Source: CAZAPO01 sp044841755
GTDB taxonomy: Bacteria > Bacteroidota > Bacteroidia > Flavobacteriales > Flavobacteriaceae
Reading direction: 5' to 3'
DNA length: 64,000 nucleotides
NCBI GenBank assembly: GCA_044841755.1
Contig: JAXOFM010000001.1
Span: 930,001 to 994,000, forward strand
In this document: one piece after another, positions 1 through 8,104 of the stretch
How the letters are laid out: the number at the start of each line of letters is the position of its first letter
Numbering within the stretch: position 1 is the first letter of the stretch
The notes under the pieces: model-generated
Told to the model about the DNA's origin: nothing
What the model saw: the letters and a program-made list of their open reading frames with translations, nothing else
Databases searched by the model: none
Translations under genes and position numbers: made by a program

Positions 1-1137
1 CACACTACGAGCGCCCTCTTCTACGATGTCCATTCCAATTTCCAAACCAGAAAGTATCTCAATGTTATCTCCCTGCGATCTGCCTGTTTCAATAATTACC
101 CGTTTAGTTTTACCAACATTATTACCGTCTAATTCTTCAACTATATAAACGTATTGTTGTCCTTGGGCGTTCTCTGAAATTACGCTCAATGGAATCATAA
201 TTGCTTTGTTGTTTGTATAATCATTGATTTTAAGTTTAGCAGTAAGGTTCGGTTTTACCATACCATCTTTGTTTGGTACATCGACTTCTACTTTAAAAGT
301 TCTGTTTGCAGGATTGATAAAACTTCCTGCTTGACGTATTTTTGCGTCTACTTCTTTACCAAGTACGGGAAATTCAACTTTTACTGTTTTACCATTTGTA
401 ACACTAGTTAAGTAAGCCTCAGGCACAGCAGTTTCAATATACATGTCCTTTAGATTTACAATTCTCATAAGTTGAGATGAACCAGGAGCAACTACGCTTC
501 CTTGCTCTGTAATTACATCATCAATAGTGCCTGAGAAAGGAGCTCGTACTTCGGTTTTAGCCAATTGACTTTTCATTTGATTTACAGCTTTTTCCTGTGC
601 TTCAAATGTTGATTTAGCTTGGAGATACTGAATTTCACTTCCAATTTTTTGATTCCAAAGACGCTCCTGACGTTCAAAAGTAGTTTTAGCCAAATCAGCC
701 TGAATTTGTAATTGTGCAAGTTGTTGTCCTAAACCACCATCATCAATTTTTGCTAATAATTGCCCTGTAGAAACGCGCTGTCCTTCTCTTACATATACAT
801 TGGAAAGCACTCCACTATATTCTGGAAAGATGACTAGGTTTTGTTTTGTTGAAACACTTCCTTGTAACTCTAAGAAATGATTAAAGGTTTCTTCCTTAGC
901 CTTAAAAGTGGTGATTTGCGAAAGTTTCTTATTTGTGTCTAATTTTTCAATCTCAGCATTTAATAGATCTAACTGGTTTGATAGCTCTAATTGTGCTTTT
1001 TCAACTTCAGATTTCTTCGACTTTATTGTAGCAAGATCACCTGAAGCGATTATAGACTCAACCGATTTGTTTTTCTCACCACCTCCACAGGAGATAAGTA
1101 CGATTGCGATGATTAATAGTGAAAATATCTTTTTCAT
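1..1137 (-). CDS. RND efflux membrane fusion protein (HlyD/AcrA-type), C-terminus cut by window edge
   Basis: This is the periplasmic adaptor that would link an inner-membrane RND pump to a TolC-type channel. The N-terminus is a lipoprotein signal (LLIIAIVLISC followed by GGG), so it is probably anchored by lipidation at Cys18. A helical stretch rich in Glu, Lys and Gln follows, then the barrel-sandwich/lipoyl segment (VFPEYSGVLSNVYVREGQRV), an alpha-hairpin, and the second half-motif (RAPFSGTIDDVITEQGSVV). The start at 1137 is the first ATG. The gene lies 34 bp downstream of tolC and is probably co-transcribed with tetR and tolC. At least 379 codons are present and no stop is seen before the left edge. 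The pump gene should lie just outside the window. Substrate unknown. Confidence 0.93.
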   Translation of the reverse strand, partial: MKKIFSLLIIAIVLISCGGGEKNKSVESIIASGDLATIKSKKSEVEKAQLELSNQLDLLNAEIEKLDTNKKLSQITTFKAKEETFNHFLELQGSVSTKQNLVIFPEYSGVLSNVYVREGQRVSTGQLLAKIDDGGLGQQLAQLQIQADLAKTTFERQERLWNQKIGSEIQYLQAKSTFEAQEKAVNQMKSQLAKTEVRAPFSGTIDDVITEQGSVVAPGSSQLMRIVNLKDMYIETAVPEAYLTSVTNGKTVKVEFPVLGKEVDAKIRQAGSFINPANRTFKVEVDVPNKDGMVKPNLTAKLKINDYTNNKAIMIPLSVISENAQGQQYVYIVEELDGNNVGKTKRVIIETGRSQGDNIEILSGLEIGMDIVEEGARSV

Positions 1138-1171
1138 GTTTTAAGTGTTCTATATTTTTTAATGATTGATT

Positions 1172-2518
1172 TTAATTTTTTGGTATTTCGTTTAATACGG
1201 TTTCTAAGTCAGCTTTATTATTAATAACATCTAACATGGCTTGTAAATACTCTTGCTGTGATGTATATAATTGTGTTTGCGCTTGTCTTAAATCAAAGCT
1301 TGAAGCAATACCTTCAAAGAATTTAGTTTGATTTTTTTGCTCAATACGTTCCGCAAGATTTAAGTTTTGTTTTTTGTTCTCATAATCTTCAATAGCAAAA
1401 CGATAGTTGCTCTTTGCTTGAGAGATTTGAAGACGAAGCTTTTGCTCAGTTTCAATAAGGTCATCTTTCGATTTTTCTAGATTGATTTTTGCGCGTTGCG
1501 TTGCAGCTGTTCTTCCTAGTGAACTAAAAATAGGAATGTTAAGACTTACGCCAAGTAACGATGACCCAAACCATTGTTGCTCACTTTTAAGAAAATCGAA
1601 ATTATTACTATTTCCTGCGTAGCTAGCATTAATAAAGGCGTCTAGAGTTGGTAATGCTTTACTTTTTTCAAGTTTCAGTAATAACTCTTTAGAGCGTGTA
1701 TCGTTAGCAGCAATGCGATAATCTATAGTACTCTCTACATTTTCATCAGCATCTAAAAGACTTAACACAATGTTTTGAGAGGTTAGACTCTCTAAAGAAT
1801 CAGATAGCATAACATTTGCTTCAATCTCCAGTCCTAAAGTGATATTTAACATTTGATAAGCTAATGTTTTTAACCTATTTGTATTGTTAAGACTACTTTC
1901 AATACCAGATAAGGTAATTTGAAGTTGTTCAACGCTTTCTTCTTCTGTTAATCCGTTTTCGTAGATCTTTGATGTTTCATCCAAATTCTTTTGTAGCACT
2001 GCTATATTGCGTTCAAGTATATTTACACTTTCTTCTGCTAAAAGAACATTTCCATAGGCGTTGATTACTGCTTTTCTAACTTCCAGATCGGTTTTTTCCT
2101 TAGCATTTTCTGAAATTTCTAAAAATACTTTTGCGGATTGTAAACCTACTAAGTACGAACCATCAAATATTTTTTGATTCAATCTAATGGTTGCGTTCAT
2201 GGTTTGTGTAGTACCAAAGGTTACCTCAGCAAACTCCCCTGGATTTCCACCAAAGAACTCTGCTGGAATCAAAGAAACTTGTTGCTTTAACCAGTTGTTA
2301 TAATCTATGGTTGCACTAATTTGAGGCAAACCAGTTGCAGTAGTTTCCCATTTTTGCTGTTTAGCTCCTTCAATATCACGAGCGGCATTTTTTGATGCTC
2401 TATTGTTTTCAAGAGCATAATCTATGGCTTCTTGTAAACTAAAACTTGTAGTATCCTGTTGTGCGAAACTCAAGCTTACGGTAAGTATTAAAAATGATAA
2501 TACTAGGTTCTTTTTCAT
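1172..2518 (-). CDS. TolC-family outer membrane efflux protein
   Basis: This 448-residue outer-membrane channel subunit belongs to a tripartite efflux pump. A Sec signal (MKKNLVLSFLILTVSLSFAQ) precedes SLQEAIDYALENN, the usual start of the outer membrane efflux domain. Two long coiled-coil repeats follow, with alternating Glu/Lys/Gln helices and short beta segments (ATIRLNQKIFDGSY and GVSLNIPIFSS). The length is normal for the family. It sits between the TetR regulator (9 bp upstream) and the membrane fusion gene (34 bp downstream), so the order is regulator, channel, adaptor. That order is common for Bacteroidota RND operons. The exported compound cannot be told from the sequence. Confidence 0.94.
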   Translation of the reverse strand: MKKNLVLSFLILTVSLSFAQQDTTSFSLQEAIDYALENNRASKNAARDIEGAKQQKWETTATGLPQISATIDYNNWLKQQVSLIPAEFFGGNPGEFAEVTFGTTQTMNATIRLNQKIFDGSYLVGLQSAKVFLEISENAKEKTDLEVRKAVINAYGNVLLAEESVNILERNIAVLQKNLDETSKIYENGLTEEESVEQLQITLSGIESSLNNTNRLKTLAYQMLNITLGLEIEANVMLSDSLESLTSQNIVLSLLDADENVESTIDYRIAANDTRSKELLLKLEKSKALPTLDAFINASYAGNSNNFDFLKSEQQWFGSSLLGVSLNIPIFSSLGRTAATQRAKINLEKSKDDLIETEQKLRLQISQAKSNYRFAIEDYENKKQNLNLAERIEQKNQTKFFEGIASSFDLRQAQTQLYTSQQEYLQAMLDVINNKADLETVLNEIPKN

Positions 2519-2527
2519 GATTGTTTA

Positions 2528-3136
2528 TTATGATTGATTTTTATTAAGTTCTTGTTCTAAAACAGAGTGACCATATAAAGTTGCAATTGCACGAGTATGG
2601 TATTCTAGAACTTTTAACTCAGCCTTTAATATTTCAGAAAGTGGCAGGTTTTGGAAAAAAGGGCTTTCATGAATACCAAAGACTAATATGAAATAGAATT
2701 TCATGATCATGTCCTTGTTAATATTTTCCCGATACAATTTTTCCTCTATTCCTTTTTCAAGATTTTTTGTAAGGCAGTCACTAAAAGTACACATCTCACG
2801 CTCCATGAGCTTTGTAAAGGTTTCTGGGTAATATTTTTTTAGTTGAAACATTGGGGATGACTTTGCATTTTTAAACATATTTTTAAACACATTTTTAATA
2901 GCAAAGTTTTCTTCGATGGCATTGTAACCTTTCTGTGTTATTTCTTCAATAATCTTGTCAATGGCTTCATGTACATAAGTAACCGTCTCATCAACCAAGT
3001 GATCTTTATTGTCAAAATATTTGTAAATAGTTTTTTTGGAGATTCCCATTTCGCGAGCAATATCGTCCATTGTCACACTCTTAAAACCATATTTTAGGAA
3101 CATATCTCCAGCTTTATCTATAATTTTTTCGCGCAT
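2528..3136 (-). CDS. TetR/AcrR-family transcriptional regulator
   Basis: This 202-residue repressor is probably the local controller of the efflux operon that it heads. The N-terminal helix-turn-helix is clear: residues 1-50 contain AGDMFLKYGFKSVTMDDIAREMGISKKTIYKYFDNKD, which I give here as the recognised TetR pattern (T-DIA--G-SK-T-YKYF). The C-terminal helical part (60-190) would be the ligand and dimer domain and has no recognisable specificity. The stop is 9 bp from tolC. Just upstream is a full -33/-7 promoter on the minus strand, with a 7-bp inverted repeat flanking its -33 box. That is the expected arrangement for autorepression. Ligand unknown. Confidence 0.93.
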   Translation of the reverse strand: MREKIIDKAGDMFLKYGFKSVTMDDIAREMGISKKTIYKYFDNKDHLVDETVTYVHEAIDKIIEEITQKGYNAIEENFAIKNVFKNMFKNAKSSPMFQLKKYYPETFTKLMEREMCTFSDCLTKNLEKGIEEKLYRENINKDMIMKFYFILVFGIHESPFFQNLPLSEILKAELKVLEYHTRAIATLYGHSVLEQELNKNQS

Positions 3137-3157
3137 ACGAATTGTAATTTAGGAGTG

Positions 3158-3198
3158 CAAAAATACAAACGGAAACTTTCTAAACAAAAATAGTTTCC
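3158..3198 (-). promoter_or_regulatory. Promoter and likely TetR operator of the tetR-tolC-efflux operon
   Basis: On the minus strand TTTG (3185-3188) is separated by 19 bp from TATTTTTG (3158-3165), an exact match to the Bacteroidota promoter pattern. An inverted repeat GGAAACT (3171-3177) and AGTTTCC (3192-3198), 14 bp apart, brackets the -33 box. A regulator bound there would block transcription. The sequence match is direct. The assignment to the TetR protein is inferred from position. Confidence 0.6.
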
Positions 3199-3261
3199 AA
3201 AGTTTTACAATTATTTAACATTAAAATTTTAGAGAGGTATTTTTAATGCGTTGAATTCGGT

Positions 3262-3269
3262 TATTTTTG
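3262..3269 (+). promoter_or_regulatory. -7 element TATTTTTG immediately before the polyprenyl synthase start
   Basis: TATTTTTG matches TAnnTTTG and ends only 4 bp before the ATG at 3274. Transcription from it would begin at or next to the start codon and give a leaderless mRNA. The -33 region is only TTTT. Confidence 0.45.
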
Positions 3270-3273
3270 TGAT

Positions 3274-4242
3274 ATGCAAACCATAGAACAGTATCAGAAG
3301 GCATTTGTCCATTTCTTAGAAGAGAGCTTACATACTAAAGACCCTAAAAATTTATACGAACCCATAAATTATATTCTGAAGTTGGGAGGGAAGCGGCTAC
3401 GACCAGTGCTTACTCTTTTGACTACAGAGTTATTTAATGGAAATTACCAAGACGCTCTTGAGGCGGCATTGGCAGTTGAGGTTTTTCATAATTTCACTTT
3501 GATTCATGATGATATTATGGATGATGCCCCGTTGCGAAGAGGTAAAGAAACTGTTCACGAAAAATGGGATGTGAATACTGGAATTCTTTCTGGCGATGTC
3601 ATGTTGATTAATTCGTATCAGCTTTTTGAGGGATATGAAGGGAAAATATTTAAGGAGTTGGTTTCGCTTTTTAGTAAAACTGCTGTTGAAGTTTGTGAAG
3701 GGCAGCAATATGATGTTGATTTTGAAACTCGAAATGACGTAACCATCAACGAGTATATCAAAATGATAACCTATAAGACTTCGGTTTTGGTAGCGGCTGC
3801 AATGAAAATGGGAGCTATTATTTCTGGAGCATCGAGAGAAGATCAGCATAACATCTATGAATTTGGGAAACATCTAGGAATTGCTTTTCAGTTACAAGAT
3901 GATTATCTAGATGCTTTTGGCAATCCAGAAACCTTTGGCAAGCAGATTGGCGGAGACATAATTGAAAACAAAAAAACATATCTCTATTTAAAGGCACTCG
4001 AAAATGGAGAAAGCAGTAATCAAACTAAATTGATCTCATTATTCAATTCTTCTGATGTACGCGAAAAAGTTGAAAAAGTAAAACAAATTTTTATTGATTC
4101 AGGCGCTGATGAGGAAACAAAAAAAGCGATCGCTTCTTATACAACAAAAGCTTTTGATATTCTTGAACAATTGGACATTACTGAAGATAAGAAGAAAATT
4201 CTGAAGGATTTTGGAATGTCACTTATGAATAGAACAGTTTAA
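3274..4242 (+). CDS. Polyprenyl synthetase (trans-isoprenyl diphosphate synthase)
   Basis: This 322-residue enzyme should condense isopentenyl diphosphate with allylic diphosphates to make isoprenoid chains for quinones or carotenoids. It acts in the cytosol. GGKRLRP (38-44) binds the substrate diphosphate. The first aspartate-rich motif is DDIMD (79-83), followed by LRRG. The second is in FQLQDDYLDAFG (about 203-214), followed by GKQIGGDI. Length and motifs are those of the family. The chain length of the product cannot be read safely from the sequence. The stop overlaps the start of the next gene by one base (TAATG), which suggests translational coupling. Confidence 0.94.
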   Translation: MQTIEQYQKAFVHFLEESLHTKDPKNLYEPINYILKLGGKRLRPVLTLLTTELFNGNYQDALEAALAVEVFHNFTLIHDDIMDDAPLRRGKETVHEKWDVNTGILSGDVMLINSYQLFEGYEGKIFKELVSLFSKTAVEVCEGQQYDVDFETRNDVTINEYIKMITYKTSVLVAAAMKMGAIISGASREDQHNIYEFGKHLGIAFQLQDDYLDAFGNPETFGKQIGGDIIENKKTYLYLKALENGESSNQTKLISLFNSSDVREKVEKVKQIFIDSGADEETKKAIASYTTKAFDILEQLDITEDKKKILKDFGMSLMNRTV

Positions 4243-4592
4243 TGAATTTGCCTGCTACTTTTGACGACCTTGTTCAAGATGTTAACGATGTTGGTCTGTA
4301 TAAAAAACTGGTTGCGCAATTAAATAAAGACTTTCTATTAGCCAATATTGATCTGGACTTTGATGAAGATATTCTTCCGTCCAGTTTGAAGTTGATTTTA
4401 CATGAAACCATATATCAACTTATTCAAGAAAAATTTGCTGATTACCTAAACCTACTTTATATAATAGACGTACCAGAAAAAAAGGTTAAACAGTTAGACG
4501 GTAGCGATGTCGTGCAAATGTCGGAACAAGTTTCCTTTTTAATTCTGCTTAGAGAATGGCAAAAGGTATGGTATAAGAATCAGTATCGTTAG
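4242..4592 (+). CDS. Conserved-looking small protein of unknown function, coupled to polyprenyl synthase
   Basis: I do not recognise this 116-residue protein. It is soluble and acidic, and mostly helical by composition. It has an LDFDEDILPSSLKLILHETIYQLI segment in the middle (only its general character is informative) and no signal peptide or membrane segment. Its ATG overlaps the stop of the polyprenyl synthase, so it is almost certainly translated. Its stop overlaps the stop of the convergent nosY by 4 bp, so the two operons end on each other with no room for a separate terminator. Confidence 0.8.
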   Translation: MNLPATFDDLVQDVNDVGLYKKLVAQLNKDFLLANIDLDFDEDILPSSLKLILHETIYQLIQEKFADYLNLLYIIDVPEKKVKQLDGSDVVQMSEQVSFLILLREWQKVWYKNQYR

Positions 4593-5371
4593 AAGTCTTT
4601 CTTTTTTGACTTCCTAACTATTCTTAACATAGGTAGTACCACCCAAACACAAAGTACTAGAGTTGATATTATAAATCCAAAATTGGTTCCAAAGAACTTC
4701 TTAAAAATTGCCCCTGTATAACCCAATAATGCAGAGATATCAAGTTTTAATAGAATTAAAGTTCTTGATAGATCTATTGGATTAAGCATTGAGCCAACTA
4801 ATGAAAGTTTATCTAGAGGATAAGCTTCAAAAATCACTAATGTCATTAAGAAAAGACCATCGTAAATAACGGCCAGGAACAGCCATAATAGAATTGCATA
4901 CCCAAATCCTTTTATTTTGTTTTCATTTGACAATGCAATATTGAAAGCTAAGGCGGTAAAAATGAAAGTTAAAAATGCTCCAGTGATCAGTAATAATGAA
5001 AAATCCCAAATAACATTTGATTGAAACAAACCGTAAGCAATAAATGGGATACCCAAACCAATGATTAAGCTCATAGAAAGTGAAAGAGCAACACCCAAAT
5101 ATTGACCAAGAAATATTGAAGTACGTTTTAAAGGTTGTGCCAATAGCAACTCAGTAAATTCTTTGGAGTTATAATAATACATCACACCAAAAATGGTTCC
5201 TATTAATGGGACTAGTACAATGATTACATTCATTAATGTGATTACTGCTTTTGAAAGGTCATTGTTTAGGAATAGTAGCACTGCACCAAGTAATAAATAA
5301 AAGCCTAAATACACGTAGCTCCAACGGCTTCTCATCAAATCGTAAAAACTATATTTTAATATTTTAAGCAT
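4589..5371 (-). CDS. nosY: ABC transporter permease, NosY-type
   Basis: This 260-residue integral membrane protein has about six hydrophobic segments (near residues 20-36, 44-66, 95-118, 125-150, 155-180 and 230-252). It is the permease partner of the NosF ATPase. In characterised denitrifiers NosDFY is needed for assembly of the CuZ centre of NosZ and is thought to deliver a sulfur species or pass copper. The cytoplasmic loop after TM2 (NSKEFTELLLAQPLKRTSIFLGQ) is typical of ABC-2 permeases acting with NosF. The start overlaps the end of nosF by 8 bp. It is the last gene of the nos operon. Confidence 0.87.
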   Translation of the reverse strand: MLKILKYSFYDLMRSRWSYVYLGFYLLLGAVLLFLNNDLSKAVITLMNVIIVLVPLIGTIFGVMYYYNSKEFTELLLAQPLKRTSIFLGQYLGVALSLSMSLIIGLGIPFIAYGLFQSNVIWDFSLLLITGAFLTFIFTALAFNIALSNENKIKGFGYAILLWLFLAVIYDGLFLMTLVIFEAYPLDKLSLVGSMLNPIDLSRTLILLKLDISALLGYTGAIFKKFFGTNFGFIISTLVLCVWVVLPMLRIVRKSKKKDF

Positions 5372-6074
5372 GACTATTATTCTTTAAAATTGATGCAATG
5401 GCATGTTCAAAATCGGCTTCCTTGGTTTTTTCTTTGAGGGCACTTATAGAGCCTTTAAAGTAAATGTTCCCTTCAAGCAAAAAGACAATCTCGTCTGACA
5501 CTTCTTCAACAAAACTCATGATGTGAGAGGTAATCAAGATGGTCTTTCCTTTAGCTTTTTCTTGTTGAATGAGGTCTTTTAAGCTTATAAGAGAAATTGG
5601 ATCAAGGCCAGTTGTAGGTTCATCTAAAATAATGAGTGGGCTTTCAAACATAAAGGTCAGCACAATGTTTACTTTTTGTTTTGTACCACCTGAAAGTGTA
5701 CCCAATTTTTTATTTAAAAATGGTTCTAGCTGAAAGAGCTTTATTAGATCTTTGTCTTCATTAGTGTCTCCTCTTAGATCCTTAATCATTTTAATAAGCT
5801 CCTTAACCTTTAAGTTACTTGGGAAGTTGGCAATCTGTGGTAAATAATCTATTTGATTTCGGTATGAAGCTTGGTTTTTAATATTCCTTCCAAGAACTTC
5901 TATGGATCCTCTGTTTGGAATGACCATTCCTAAAATTACTTTAATAAGGGTTGTTTTTCCAGATCCATTTGGGCCAAGGATAGCGAAAATTCCACCATCT
6001 TTGATCTCTAGATTAAGGCCTTTAAGCACCTTGTTTTTTCCAAATCGTTTATGTAAATTTTCGATTATTACCAT
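5364..6074 (-). CDS. nosF: Copper-site maturation ABC transporter ATPase, NosF
   Basis: This 236-residue ABC ATPase energises the NosDFY maturation system in the inner membrane. Walker A is GPNGSGKTT (34-42). The ABC signature is LSGGTKQKVNIV, Walker B is PLIILDEPTTGLDP, and the H-loop is in ITSHIMSFVEEV. All catalytic residues are present. It overlaps nosD by 7 bp upstream and nosY by 8 bp downstream, so the three are tightly coupled. Family and context both support NosF rather than a generic ABC-2 exporter ATPase. Confidence 0.92.
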   Translation of the reverse strand: MVIIENLHKRFGKNKVLKGLNLEIKDGGIFAILGPNGSGKTTLIKVILGMVIPNRGSIEVLGRNIKNQASYRNQIDYLPQIANFPSNLKVKELIKMIKDLRGDTNEDKDLIKLFQLEPFLNKKLGTLSGGTKQKVNIVLTFMFESPLIILDEPTTGLDPISLISLKDLIQQEKAKGKTILITSHIMSFVEEVSDEIVFLLEGNIYFKGSISALKEKTKEADFEHAIASILKNNSHA

Positions 6075-7309
6075 ATTATTTGTTTCATTTTAGGAGCTTC
6101 ATCTAAAAGATTATCTGGAGTAAATACAGGAGACACTTTTTCTGAAAAATCTATAATATCAATAAATAGACTTCTTAATAAAATAATAGTTTCCGGAGTT
6201 CGATTCACTATATAAGAGAATAGTTTAACAGGTCTATATGGAACATCTCCAAAACCATCTTTGTCAAGATCGTAACCTGTATAATTGCTCCAATAGTTAT
6301 TATCGAATGTGTTGTCGTTTACTTTGCTGTTATACGAAATGTCGAATGAGTTATACAGAAAGTTATTCTCTGTAAATGAATTGGTATAACAGGCACCACG
6401 TACTTTTACCGCCCAACCGTTATTTTTGAAGTCGTTGTTCTTGTAGACAATTCTGTTAGAACCCTCTACATTTATTCCAATGGTATTTTCTTCAAAAGTA
6501 TTGCGTTCTATTTGAGCATCGTTGATCTCTTTTAACAACATTCCGTAAGATGCGCTTCCCCAATTTTTTCTAAACGTGTTGTGAGTCATTTTTATGTTCT
6601 TAGAGAACATTACGGCAACTCCAGCACCATTATCTTCAAAAAGATTGTCTTCATAAACATCGTCGTTAGAGAACATAAAGTGAAGCCCATAACGGAGGTT
6701 TTTTGAGCTCGAATTGTTCTTTATTATGCAATCATCAGAAAACTCTAAATAAATACCATCACGAACACCTTGTACATAATTATGTTCAATCTCAATGAAA
6801 TTACTGTACCATAATTGGATACCATTTCCTGAATTATGCTCTTCCTTAGCTTCTCCAATTATTTTATTGTGAAAGATTTTTCCATGTTTAGATTTTTCAA
6901 TGTAGATGCCAAAGAATAGTTTCTCTAGCACAATGTTCTTTATCACAAAATTCTGACTTTTCCGAACTCTAATGGCAGCATAATCCTCAGTATAACTTAT
7001 TCCAACATTAATAATGAATAAACCATCAACCGTTACCTTGTCTGAGATAATGGTCATTATTTCACCCTTCTTTTCACCATCAATTATCGGATAATTCTCG
7101 CCAATAATAGTTAGAGGTTTATCGATGATAATAGTATGCTCTCTATAGGTTCCTGATTTTATATAAATGGTATCATTTGCGCTAGCTTGAGCAATAGCCT
7201 CCTTAATAGATTTGTAATAACAAGAACTACAAACTTCAAGGGTTTCTGCATGAGCTTTTGACCCAGATAGAAATATGAATAGTAATGCTATTTTAAAAAA
7301 ATTGCTCAA
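6068..7309 (-). CDS. nosD: Periplasmic copper-processing protein NosD
   Basis: This 413-residue periplasmic protein should act with NosF and NosY in maturing the copper centres of NosZ. A Sec signal peptide ends near KAHAE (residue 22). The rest is a right-handed parallel beta-helix of the CASH type, seen as many short repeats with N-N-F/I-x-N ladders (for example IERNTFEENTIGINVEGSN). Near the C-terminus NYWSNYTGYDLDKDGFGDVPY is the NosD family signature. An extra CSSC pair lies just after the signal peptide (VCSSCYYK) and could bind metal; that is inference. Confidence 0.93.
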   Translation of the reverse strand: MSNFFKIALLFIFLSGSKAHAETLEVCSSCYYKSIKEAIAQASANDTIYIKSGTYREHTIIIDKPLTIIGENYPIIDGEKKGEIMTIISDKVTVDGLFIINVGISYTEDYAAIRVRKSQNFVIKNIVLEKLFFGIYIEKSKHGKIFHNKIIGEAKEEHNSGNGIQLWYSNFIEIEHNYVQGVRDGIYLEFSDDCIIKNNSSSKNLRYGLHFMFSNDDVYEDNLFEDNGAGVAVMFSKNIKMTHNTFRKNWGSASYGMLLKEINDAQIERNTFEENTIGINVEGSNRIVYKNNDFKNNGWAVKVRGACYTNSFTENNFLYNSFDISYNSKVNDNTFDNNYWSNYTGYDLDKDGFGDVPYRPVKLFSYIVNRTPETIILLRSLFIDIIDFSEKVSPVFTPDNLLDEAPKMKQIIW

Positions 7310-7347
7310 ACCTTAAATATTACAATGTTATATATTTTGCTGACGAT

Positions 7348-7641
7348 TTATCTAGTTACTATAAACTTGCTGTTTTCTAAAGCGACCATCCAATGTATTT
7401 CGTCTTTAGGAATGGTAAAATGCTGGTGTTTGCTTAATATAATTTCATCACCATCAATACAATAAGTTACTGTCCCTTCAAGTACTAAAAGTTGTGCCGT
7501 TATGGGTGTAATGTGCTTAGGCATTTGTGCACCTTTTTCCAGACAGACCACAAACTGTTCTAGGTTAGCATCTTTTATAATGGTCTTTTTTTGTAAACCT
7601 TTATAATCTATTGTATTAATTAAATTGTTTAGTTCCATCAT
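7348..7641 (-). CDS. Small cupin-domain protein inside the nos operon
   Basis: This 97-residue single-domain cupin has the beta-barrel pattern: LEQFVVCLEKGAQMPKH, then LLVLEGTVTYCIDGDE, then FTIPKDEIHWMVA. Metal-type residues that remain include His in MPKH and in EIHW. There is no signal peptide, so it should be cytoplasmic. Its start overlaps the nosL stop (ATGATGG) and nosD follows after 38 bp, so it belongs to the operon. A cupin is not one of the classical nos genes. It could sense or bind a metal or small ligand, or regulate. Function unknown. Confidence 0.83.
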   Translation of the reverse strand: MMELNNLINTIDYKGLQKKTIIKDANLEQFVVCLEKGAQMPKHITPITAQLLVLEGTVTYCIDGDEIILSKHQHFTIPKDEIHWMVALENSKFIVTR

Positions 7642-8069
7642 TTTAAATGCTCTTTAAGTTCTGTCCAAGAATAAAGGGTTCCGCCTTTTTCGGTTTTTAG
7701 TTTTTCAGCTTCTTCGCGAGTAGTTAATGCCGAAAGGAAGGCACCCATAGGACTTGGAATATTGTCGCTAATTATAAAAGTTGCTTGAGTAGCATCTATT
7801 AATGATTCAGCTTTTAAAAAGTTGTTGCTTAAGTAAAGTTTGATTTCTGAATTATCAAATTCTTTCATGAAATTGATCATACATTCAGTAGCGTCAAACT
7901 TATAGATCTTTCCCTTATGGGTAACAACTTCGGCAGCATGAACTTTATCCACGATGGTCATTTTGCAGAAGTGACATCCATCAACTCCATACTCAATGGG
8001 TTGAGGACCTACTTGACACCCTATTAAGAGGAGGCAAGTAATAATTGAGAGTTGTTTTAGTGTTTTCAT
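7638..8069 (-). CDS. nosL: Copper chaperone lipoprotein NosL
   Basis: NosL is a membrane-anchored Cu(I) chaperone that supplies copper to NosZ. The 143-residue protein has a lipoprotein signal (LLIGC, lipidated Cys near 18). It then has the NosL metal motif CHFCKM in DGCHFCKMTIVD, with the Cys-x-Met pair that binds Cu(I) in characterised NosL. The family block KFDATECMINFM follows. TFIISDNIPSPMGAFLSALTTREEA is the second conserved block (cited by its outline). It overlaps the cupin gene by 4 bp and lies 35 bp after the 4-TM gene. Confidence 0.93.
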   Translation of the reverse strand: MKTLKQLSIITCLLLIGCQVGPQPIEYGVDGCHFCKMTIVDKVHAAEVVTHKGKIYKFDATECMINFMKEFDNSEIKLYLSNNFLKAESLIDATQATFIISDNIPSPMGAFLSALTTREEAEKLKTEKGGTLYSWTELKEHLK

Positions 8070-8104
8070 TTTTTAGTGTTTTAGTGTCTCTTTTATAGCT
8101 GATG

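Noticed and set aside
3430..3873. 147-codon open frame on the minus strand opposite the polyprenyl synthase
   Set aside because: The plus-strand protein has clear DDxxD and GGKRLRP motifs. The antisense frame has no recognisable domain and no promoter.
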